Shown: in pieces, positions 36,252-43,288 of the stretch
Layout: every line of letters starts with the position of its first letter
Position numbering within the stretch: the stretch's first letter is position 1
Assembly (NCBI RefSeq): GCF_000317535.1
Contig: NC_020050.1
Location: 237,315 to 301,314, forward strand
From: Cylindrospermum stagnale PCC 7417
GTDB taxonomy: Bacteria > Cyanobacteriota > Cyanobacteriia > Cyanobacteriales > Nostocaceae
Length of the DNA: 64,000 nucleotides
Reading direction: 5' to 3'
Notes under the pieces: generated by a model
Told to the model about the DNA's origin: nothing
Seen by the model: the letters and a program-made list of their open reading frames with translations, nothing else
Databases searched by the model: none
Made by a program: the position numbers and the translations under genes

Positions 36252-36935
36252 GACTGGCTTTCCCTCGATGCACTGTGAAAGGTCATCGGGTAGCCGCTAG
36301 TTAGCATCAAGCCTCTATGTATGTAAAAAGCTGCTGTTCGGCTTGAAAAGCCTGATTTTTCGTTGCTGTTCGCGGTTTTTTTAGCAAGAAATTATCAAAA
36401 CCCTGTCGCACAGAAGTTTCAGAACCCTTACGCAGACTTTTACAAATATCTCGGTTTAATGCCTAATTGTTGGTAAACAGGAGACTCATGGCCTAGAATG
36501 AAATCAAAATAATAATTTCTTTTTTTGGACGAGTTGGATAGCTCGCCTATGTTGCTGAGACGACTGGAAATCGTCTCGCCGCTTTTGGTATTCTCTTTTT
36601 AGGCTTTTGAGTCGTAGTTTACCGAAACCAAGCAACTAGCGGACTACCCAGCTTTTTTTTTGGAGTTGTAACTCTTCCCTGACAAAGGCTGATTGAATAA
36701 GTCCAGCAGTTTAATCTTTAAATCCATATACAAAATCCCTTGGTAAATGCAGTCCTTTCTTTGTAACTGTCCCACGCTGCCACTGATGTTGCCAAATACG
36801 GAGCATTTAGCAAGTACGCAAATAAAACAACGCTCAGAAGCGTGATTTGCCCACTCAGCAGACAGTCGTGTAGGTAGTATTTTCAGATTGTGCCATATTA
36901 GCAAGAACGGTGTTTGAAAACTGATCTATCTTCTC

Positions 36936-36966
36936 CGAAGAAAAAAACCCTTATTTAGCAAGGGTT
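36936..36966 (-). terminator. Intrinsic terminator (minus strand)
   Basis: The perfect stem aaccctt (36946-36952) / aagggtt (36960-36966) with a 7-nt loop is flanked by a run of A residues at 36941-36947. Read on the minus strand this is a stem followed by a T-run, as in a Rho-independent terminator. It would end transcripts of the HTH gene at 37184-38785. The stem is short, so efficiency is uncertain. Confidence 0.6.
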
Positions 36967-36976
36967 ACAGAGCCAG

Positions 36977-37019
36977 TTTGTTAGGGGATACTAGAGTTTT
37001 TGTTAGGGGATACTAGAGT
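36977..37019. repeat. Tandem 20-bp direct repeat (iteron or operator candidate)
   Basis: The sequence ttgttaggggatactagagt occurs exactly at 36978-36997 and 37000-37019, a 22-bp period (two helical turns). It lies in the 932-bp gap 36252-37183 between the primase and the HTH protein genes, a likely place for iterons or autoregulatory sites. Elsewhere in the gap are a 7-bp hairpin gagacga/tcgtctc (36557-36577) and A/T-rich DNA around 37064-37095. No gene in the gap is convincing. Confidence 0.7.
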
Positions 37020-37183
37020 CTTTGTTTTAAGACTCAAAGCTATATAGGACAAAGCATTTAAGCCAATTTTTACAACTTTTTTTGTTAAAACAAAAACAAA
37101 AACCAGCCGATTGAAGTTGATAGCCAGCTGGTAGTTGGCGTCACTGTGCCAAAACGGCTAGTTGTTATTTCAAGTATAAATAC

Positions 37184-38785
37184 TTAAATTTTGATATCTA
37201 GGAACATTCGGACAAGGGCAGCTTGTTGTAGGCTGAGGGGGCGCGAGCCTCTTTCAACTAGTGAGATGAAATTTTGGGAGACGGTAAGAACGCCAGCCAG
37301 CTTTGTCTGTGACCACCCTTTGGCAATACGCGCTTCCCTCACTTGGCTGCCAGTCAATTTAATGTCTTCTGGTGTTGTATCCTTTGTTTTGGGCTGTAAT
37401 CGTTGTACCTTTGGCTTAACTTTGGATGCTATTAGTTCAGGAATAGGGTGTGGGGGCTTGATGGTAAGCTTGGCATCCAGTAGCTTTTTAAAGTAGCCTT
37501 TAGGCTGTTTCTGCGTATATTCTGGTCTTAGCCATTCGGGATATGTTTCTGGGTCAAATACAATTTGCCAGTTCAGCTTGTTGAGCAAGTGCTTTAAAGC
37601 ATTATCCCAGCGCTGCTTCAGGCTAAAAGCTTTGGAACGATCGCCTAAAGCTTTATCCATTTCTGTTTTGGGCAATGCAATTTCTATTAGCTCCTGTACC
37701 CTGTAGTTTCCATCAAGGCGAACCCGGCTATCCAATGTCAAATATATAGCCAACCTTAATGTGAGTTCTTCGTGATAGGGGTCAATTTCTAAGACTTTCT
37801 GCGCTAAGTAGCCAAACTGATATAAAGCTTCCCGCGATTCAGCTCCCGCTCGGTTTAAAAAGTATTTAGTCCAAGCACCTGGTTGAACAATTATTTGAAC
37901 TTCATCAGGCTCTTCTATTTTTCCAGATGTATTTACCTGACCAGATGGCACAATAGTGATGTTCCACATACGACCAACAGGGGTACTAGCATTTATACCA
38001 CCTTTTCTATTTCTCCCTTCTATCCATACTGTTTTAACTAACAAACAATCCAGGGCAAACGCTGTTTTTGCTATTTCTAGAAGTTTTTTATGTTTAGGTA
38101 AATCAGTTCGCTTATCCCAACCAATTTTTTCTATCAACTCACTGCCTTTGACAGTAAATAAGCTCTCCCAAGGTTTCTCCTGCTCCATTGTATAAGCAGC
38201 CAATATTAAGTGTAATTTGACACTATTGAAACCAAATTTATCAATAATCTGTTGAGCTTCATTCCAAGGAAGTAAAGTTACATCACCAGGAGTACTAATA
38301 TAATGCTCAATATAATTTTGGGGATTACCTTTAGCTCTATGTTGTGCAACTGCTATCCCCTCTTCATTTTTTTGCCACGACTCTTGTTTTTTAATTTGAG
38401 AATTAATGCTTGAAAGCATAAGTGCTGCTGTAGGAATAGCCTCAAATGGCTGTGTTTTAAATAATGAACTTTGTTGGCTCTCTTTATAGCCTTGAAGACT
38501 GTTGTTTATTATATTGTAGTAATTTTGCAGGTTATTTTCATCAATTTTATCTTTTGCGGAGACTATTGAAGAGATTGTACTCTGCCATACTTCATTAAAT
38601 ATAGCTTCAAACAAGTCTGAAATTTCTGAACCTTCTGATACAAATAATGCATTATCAGATGGGAAATACTGAATTAATTTATCGCGGATAACTTGTCTAA
38701 TATTATCTTGAATATCTACTAAAATAGAAGTAGTGAGTTCATCTCTATCATTAGAATTAGGAATTTTCGAGTTATCTTGACTCAT
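37184..38785 (-). CDS. HTH-domain protein, possible replication or regulatory factor
   Basis: About 533 residues from ATG 38785 (a GTG precedes it at 38788). The C-terminal 55 residues form a Cro/C1-type helix-turn-helix: LTGSQVREARIAKGWSQTKL, then SQNFISLVERGSRPLS. The N-terminal 480 residues are helical with several Trp/Phe-rich segments, and I do not recognise them; a winged-helix region may lie at about 330-430, before a KPPHP linker. Position upstream of the AEP primase and next to tandem direct repeats suggests a plasmid replication or copy-control protein. A C-terminal rather than N-terminal HTH is notable for this family. Confidence 0.65.
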   Translation of the reverse strand: MSQDNSKIPNSNDRDELTTSILVDIQDNIRQVIRDKLIQYFPSDNALFVSEGSEISDLFEAIFNEVWQSTISSIVSAKDKIDENNLQNYYNIINNSLQGYKESQQSSLFKTQPFEAIPTAALMLSSINSQIKKQESWQKNEEGIAVAQHRAKGNPQNYIEHYISTPGDVTLLPWNEAQQIIDKFGFNSVKLHLILAAYTMEQEKPWESLFTVKGSELIEKIGWDKRTDLPKHKKLLEIAKTAFALDCLLVKTVWIEGRNRKGGINASTPVGRMWNITIVPSGQVNTSGKIEEPDEVQIIVQPGAWTKYFLNRAGAESREALYQFGYLAQKVLEIDPYHEELTLRLAIYLTLDSRVRLDGNYRVQELIEIALPKTEMDKALGDRSKAFSLKQRWDNALKHLLNKLNWQIVFDPETYPEWLRPEYTQKQPKGYFKKLLDAKLTIKPPHPIPELIASKVKPKVQRLQPKTKDTTPEDIKLTGSQVREARIAKGWSQTKLAGVLTVSQNFISLVERGSRPLSLQQAALVRMFLDIKI

Positions 38786-39141
38786 CACATTAGATTGGAA
38801 AGCAACTATTACTGAAAGAAAATTGCACTGGACTTACTGAAATTTTTAATTACGATAAATACTACATAATAACATAATTTTGATCTAAATTTAGTATACT
38901 TGAAAGTCAAATTGAGCAGGAAATTATCAGAACCAACATTTGAATTTTAAAAAAATTTGTAAGGATTCAGGTGTTTTAACACCAGTCACAGAGCCAGTTT
39001 CAGAATTGACTCCATCTTATTCACATAACCTTATTCGCAATAAGGCACGGAAAGATAGGCTTTATCTCATTTTTATTGAGAATATAAATTTGCGGCTAAT
39101 ACACGAAAATCCTTATTAGGAAACGATTGTAGAGATTTTGG

Positions 39142-39245
39142 TAAGTACTCGTGCAAAATAAATTGCACATCTCTTTTGCCTGTGTGCCTTATCCAATCAA
39201 GGATACAGATTAAAAAATAGGAAATTAATTTTGTACAGGTACTTA
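39142..39245. repeat. Inverted repeat pair beside the recombinase gene
   Basis: Positions 39142-39164 (taagtactcgtgcaaaataaatt) and 39223-39245 are inverted copies matching at 19 of 23 bases. The first copy overlaps a small palindrome gtgcaa-aataaa-ttgcac (39151-39168), 6-bp arms with a 6-bp centre, the spacing of a Xer-type core. The pair ends 38 bp from the recombinase stop codon. It is either a recombination site used by that enzyme or a MITE of about 104 bp. The rest of the 494-bp gap 38789-39282 is A/T-rich, with one ggtgtt/aacacc hairpin, and contains no gene. Confidence 0.6.
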
Positions 39246-39282
39246 TGACCTGAATCCTTTTGTAGGGTATATGGCTGCCACA

Positions 39283-40212
39283 TTAGACATCCATCAACTT
39301 CAAAGCACTACTATCATTGGGTCTAGCCTTAAGATACCTGTCAGTGATAGCTAGATTGCTATGACCCAAAGTATCCTTAATCAGCACTGGATTAACCCCC
39401 CGTTCTGCCGCATGTGACCCGTGGGCATGGCGCAACCAGTGACAGCTGACTTTCTCACTCAAACCCGCTGCGGCTGCCACCACCTTGATAATCGGATGGA
39501 GATTCTGCCGTTCTAGATGTCCCCCCTTTTGACTGGTAAACACAGCATCTGTGGGAATGGCATCCCCTTTAAATACCATCAATTCTGTCCACAGCTTTGA
39601 TTTCAGCAAAATCGTGCGCGACTTGTTACCTTTACCCTGCCGCACATACACTTGCCCACTATCACCTCTAGCTGATAAATCCCCCCAAGTTAACTGACAC
39701 AGCTCATGCGATCGCAAGCCTGCCTGATACAACAATTTCACAATTAACACATTCCGGTGAGCGATCGCCTGCCGTTTAGCAGTTTTAGCATTACCTACCA
39801 TCGCTTCTGCCGCCCGTACCATCAGTTTAATATCTGCTTCATCCAAATAGCGTTCATTAATCGCATCGGGTATTTCTCCCAATTTCAGCGCCATCCCCAC
39901 ATTGAAGGGCAGATAACCAATTTTGTGAGCAAAACTAATCAAACTTTTAACCGCCGCCAGATAAATGCGCCTGGTGCTAGCAGATTGTGTCGAGAACTGG
40001 GTGCTGTACTCCACCAAATCCTCGTAAGTAATTTGGCGCAAGGGTTTTCTCAAAAACCGCAGAAAATGCTTAACGTAACGCTGATAAGCCTGGACAGATG
40101 AATCCGCCTTACCATCCAACCACAGAGTAATCAACTTCGCCTCCGCAAGGGCCGGGGATAGTTGTGAGATTGCCTGGCGGTAGTTGCTGACGTGAACCAG
40201 AGAAAGAGTCAT
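39283..40212 (-). CDS. Tyrosine recombinase (XerC/D-like)
   Basis: A 309-residue phage-integrase-family protein with all catalytic residues in order: Arg167 (GLRSHE), Lys194 (RQGKGNK), His258 and Arg261 (HWLRHAHGSH), His284 (LGHSNL) and the nucleophile Tyr293 (DRYLK). An N-terminal SAM-like core-binding domain (about 20-105) precedes it. The size and lack of an extra arm-binding domain fit Xer-like resolvases that resolve plasmid dimers, though small integrases of mobile elements look the same. It is next to an inverted repeat that may be its site. There is no excisionase-like gene beside it. Confidence 0.92.
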   Translation of the reverse strand: MTLSLVHVSNYRQAISQLSPALAEAKLITLWLDGKADSSVQAYQRYVKHFLRFLRKPLRQITYEDLVEYSTQFSTQSASTRRIYLAAVKSLISFAHKIGYLPFNVGMALKLGEIPDAINERYLDEADIKLMVRAAEAMVGNAKTAKRQAIAHRNVLIVKLLYQAGLRSHELCQLTWGDLSARGDSGQVYVRQGKGNKSRTILLKSKLWTELMVFKGDAIPTDAVFTSQKGGHLERQNLHPIIKVVAAAAGLSEKVSCHWLRHAHGSHAAERGVNPVLIKDTLGHSNLAITDRYLKARPNDSSALKLMDV

Positions 40213-40523
40213 TTTTACTACCCTTTACTTGATCAGACATAACCATAGTTGAGTCTGGTTTTATGTTGTCTGATTTTTATTGTCACTCCAAATGGGTATT
40301 CCAGATCCAACTATCTGATTTATTAACTTGTGTTAAGTGGTAAATTACTTATGTAGTTTGTAGGATATTTGTTAAATTCAAGACATTTTTAACTATTACG
40401 CCGTAAGTCCCCCACGCTCATTCGGGAAGGATGAATCAGTGGTGACGATAGGGATGGGAATGCAGCAATAAATATTAGACCAGAGGGTATCAGAATGCTT
40501 GCACTGAGGGGTGTCGAAGTGCT

Positions 40524-40622
40524 AAAGGCGGAAGGTATGGCTCAATATCTTGGGTGAAACAGAGATTCTCAAAGCCGCCAAAAAGCGAAGGCTAACCAAT
40601 TTTGGACAGGTTTTTCCCAAGG
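40524..40622. repeat. Second copy of the conserved non-coding segment (see 7921-8014)
   Basis: Part of the 761-bp gap 40213-40973. It shares atatcttgggt, gagattct, aagccgcc, gaaggct and the end aggtttttcccaagg with 7921-8014. Paired elements such as aaggcgg…ccgcc could form a stem, as in the guide RNA of a TnpB element, but no tnpB frame remains. The transposase fragment at 40694-40876 lies 72 bp downstream. Besides these, the gap shows only A/T-rich DNA upstream of the recombinase gene. Confidence 0.5.
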
Positions 40623-40693
40623 GGTGGTAAGTCCTAAACTTGGGCGAAAGTCTGAGTTTAGGCACTCCCCATTGATTACAGAAGCTGTTCTAG

Positions 40694-40876
40694 GAGCAAA
40701 CAAAGCGAGCATCTACTTGTTCGCTACTAGCAACTGCTGGACGATATTCTGATCCTGGTATGGACTACTATGAGCAAAAATACCAGGAACTGATTCTCAA
40801 AAACCTCCGACAAAAAGCTCAGGCTCTTGGTTTGGAACTTATTCCTATTTCTCACTCCACCGAATGTGTTTCTTGA
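40694..40876 (+). pseudogene. Transposase C-terminal remnant (family uncertain)
   Basis: An open stretch from a TAG at 40691 to a TGA at 40874 encodes about 60 residues with the segment MDYYEQKYQELILKNLRQKA and then LGLELIPI, a pattern like the C-terminus of insertion-sequence transposases. There is no start codon with an upstream domain, and the rest of the gene is gone. It lies 98 bp before the end of the SDR gene, on the opposite strand. The IS family was not identified. Confidence 0.5.
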
Positions 40877-40973
40877 AAGTGAACCTTAATAATATGCACG
40901 GGGGAATCTTACTATTCCACTGGTTCGCCATTGAAGGAATTAAATAGCCCAGTCCTCGAACCCAACTCAATAC

Positions 40974-41774
40974 CTAGTTAATAGATGATGCCCAAGCACC
41001 ATCCACACGTAAGTTGGCACCGTTAATGTAACTAGTAAGGGGACTAGAAAGAAAAGTAACTAAATGAGCTACATCTTCAACAGTTCCCAGCCGACCAGTG
41101 GGATTACTCATCATCCCTTTCAACAAGTGCTGTTCAATCTGCTTTAAGTCTGTACCCCATCCCTGCATTGAACCAATTTGAAGCATGATTTCGGTCAAAG
41201 TGGGTGTGACAATTGGGCCAGGACTGACCGCATTCACTGTAATTCCTGTTCCTGCTAGTTCTTTTGCCAGGCTCACTGTCAAGTTCAGGATGGCAGCTTT
41301 GGTTGCCGAATAATCAGCCATAGGCGTTGGTTGTGTGGCTACGCTACTAGCCATATTAATAATACGTCCCCAACCAAGTTCTCGCATTCGCGGTATTAGT
41401 AATTGAATGGTGCGTACCATTGAAACAACGTTAATGTTGTATAGATCCACCCATTGGCTGGATGTTGAGTTCATCCAACCACTCATGAAATAAGTACCTG
41501 TATTGTTAACCAAAATATCTATAGCCCCAAGAATTGATAAAGCTTTATCTACTGATTCATCTGCTCCTGTATCAGTAGCTAAATCACCAATAGCAACAAA
41601 CCCTTTTCCTCCATTAGCTGCAATCTCCTGAGCAACACGATTAGCTTCTTTTTCATTTCGACCATGCACCACTACTCTCGCTCCTTCTTTTGCTAGTGCC
41701 TTAGCAATAGCTTCACCAATACCAGAGGTACTACCAGTGATGAGGACACGTTTTCCTTGTAGTTGTAAATCCAT
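40974..41774 (-). CDS. Short-chain dehydrogenase/reductase (SDR)
   Basis: A 266-residue classical SDR. Rossmann motif TGSTSGIG is at residues 13-20, NNTG near 90-93, and the catalytic Ser143/Ser144, Tyr155 (YSATK) and Lys159 are all present. His38 and Arg39 (VVHGRN) after beta-2 suggest NADP(H) preference. The C-terminus INGANLRVDGA is typical of FabG-like enzymes. It is last in a minus-strand operon after a ThDP enzyme and a KASIII-like protein, so it probably reduces a keto product of those two. The substrate cannot be told from sequence. Confidence 0.92.
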   Translation of the reverse strand: MDLQLQGKRVLITGSTSGIGEAIAKALAKEGARVVVHGRNEKEANRVAQEIAANGGKGFVAIGDLATDTGADESVDKALSILGAIDILVNNTGTYFMSGWMNSTSSQWVDLYNINVVSMVRTIQLLIPRMRELGWGRIINMASSVATQPTPMADYSATKAAILNLTVSLAKELAGTGITVNAVSPGPIVTPTLTEIMLQIGSMQGWGTDLKQIEQHLLKGMMSNPTGRLGTVEDVAHLVTFLSSPLTSYINGANLRVDGAWASSIN

Positions 41775-42156
41775 TGACTTTCTTGCCTAATTTGAAACTT
41801 CTATGTAAATTCAGCTTGTAGCTTCAAGCTATCAGCAATTTTCAGGAATTTATGAGCATTCTGGCAGAAAGATTACTAATTGCGTTTGGTGTAAGTTTCC
41901 CCAACGCAAAACCCTTGAACTCAGTCTAAAAACTGGTTTTAGACTTCGGCGTGAGCGAGCGTCGAACGCTGACTGACTTCTCTACGAGACGCTGTTCGCG
42001 TTTGGCAACGCTTGAGTCGGACGCTGACCGCTGAAGTGCTGAATGCTTACACTTCTCTTCTGTGGTGATCGAGATAGGCTGTAGGGATGTAAAGATTTTA
42101 AATAACTAATACTCCTACACCCCCGTCCAGCTACTCAAACAATTGATTGTTCCTTT
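41775..42156. other. Repeat-filled gap between KASIII-like and SDR genes
   Basis: A 382-bp gap without a gene. It contains dispersed GC-rich repeat words (about 41950-42020, including ctctacgagacgctgttcgc) and an inverted pair ggtgtaagtttccccaacgc-type sequence with no clear ends. Since all three flanking enzymes point the same way, the repeats are likely transcribed as part of the operon mRNA. Confidence 0.6.
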
Positions 42157-43278
42157 TTATGCGAAAGTCATCTCAATACCAAATTCTTGGCAAGAAGTAG
42201 TAGGACTTAAGGCTACATCACCCCAACGCATTACGGTTGCGGTGGCATTTGCTGATGCACCAAAGGAATAGACGAGAACCAAGTCATTTTCATGAATCTT
42301 ACCTGATCTCGCAGCATGATACATATTAGCCAGGGGAAGTACAGGCCCGATGTTGCCATACTGGGGGTAGAGATTGATGGTGCGTTCTGGGTTTATGCCC
42401 AGTATACGGGCACTGAATTTGGCAAACCAAGCAGTCGGCGTATTAAAAATAAAGAAATCTATTTGAGCGATTGTTACATTTGCTGCTGCTGCTGCACCCT
42501 GGCAGCACCTGAGAACAAAATCAGCAGATGTATTGCTAATGACTCGATTTGCTCCTTTGCCCGTCTTCATAAACAGTCGTAGGTTACCCTGAGAATCCTC
42601 TGCAATTTCAGTGTGAAAAGTGCTGCAAGTCTCTGCTGAATGAACGGTTTTACTGCCGAGAATTCCTTGGTTAGCTTTAAGCTTACTAATTACAATGGCT
42701 CCAGCACCATCACCAGTGATCCATGAGATAGTATCTCTCTCATCAAGCAGCCGAGAATATGCACAGGAAGTAACTACTAGAATATTGCGGTATTCTCCTG
42801 CTTGCACTAATGTACTAGCAGTTTGCAATGCAACCATAGCACTTGAACACATGGAATTAAGATTCCAAGCTGCACAGCGCAAGCCCAGCTGATTGACGAG
42901 AAAAGCAGCATTACCAGCAACAATTTCCTCAGTACCGAAAGAGGTAACGATCGCCAAATCAATATCTTCTACAGAAAAATTTGCTGCATCTAGGGCATCT
43001 TGTGCGGCACGACACTCTAGGGTGAGCGATGACTCACCTGGAGCAAGTATCCGTCGCTCAACAGCACCCCGAAAGGGATCTGAAAGATAAGGCATCATTT
43101 CTTGGTCAAATTCGTTGCTGGGAGTAGATTCATCAAGTGAAAACAGTCTAGCTAAACTCTTTTGTTCGGATTGAGCAACTAGGTCTGGGTATTTCTGGCG
43201 ATAGTAATCATTTGTACAGATGTTGCTGGGAAAGCTCAATGCTAAAGAGCGAATGCCTACAGGATAATTTTTCATCAC
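42157..43278 (-). CDS. KASIII-like (FabH-type thiolase-fold) enzyme with atypical active site
   Basis: A 373-residue thiolase-fold protein. The catalytic Cys is Cys144 in NLNSMCSSAMVALQTA, and the C-terminal Asn is Asn309 in YPQYGNIGP. At the FabH His position (DWFIPHQAN in FabH) this protein has DFFIFNTPT, so His is replaced by Asn279. FabH enzymes need Cys-His-Asn for decarboxylating condensation; those lacking His may act as acyltransferases or use other chemistry. The GTG at 43278 has AGGA 8 bp upstream and is preferred over the ATG at 43275. It starts 10 bp after the ThDP gene, so the two are co-transcribed and probably work in sequence. Confidence 0.85.
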   Translation of the reverse strand: MMKNYPVGIRSLALSFPSNICTNDYYRQKYPDLVAQSEQKSLARLFSLDESTPSNEFDQEMMPYLSDPFRGAVERRILAPGESSLTLECRAAQDALDAANFSVEDIDLAIVTSFGTEEIVAGNAAFLVNQLGLRCAAWNLNSMCSSAMVALQTASTLVQAGEYRNILVVTSCAYSRLLDERDTISWITGDGAGAIVISKLKANQGILGSKTVHSAETCSTFHTEIAEDSQGNLRLFMKTGKGANRVISNTSADFVLRCCQGAAAAANVTIAQIDFFIFNTPTAWFAKFSARILGINPERTINLYPQYGNIGPVLPLANMYHAARSGKIHENDLVLVYSFGASANATATVMRWGDVALSPTTSCQEFGIEMTFA

Positions 43279-43288
43279 TAATGTCTTC

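Noticed and set aside
36644-36904. 86-aa open frame on the minus strand
   Set aside because: Composition is unlike protein, there is no ribosome-binding site, and it lies in A/T-rich DNA next to a hairpin and terminator. There is no family resemblance.
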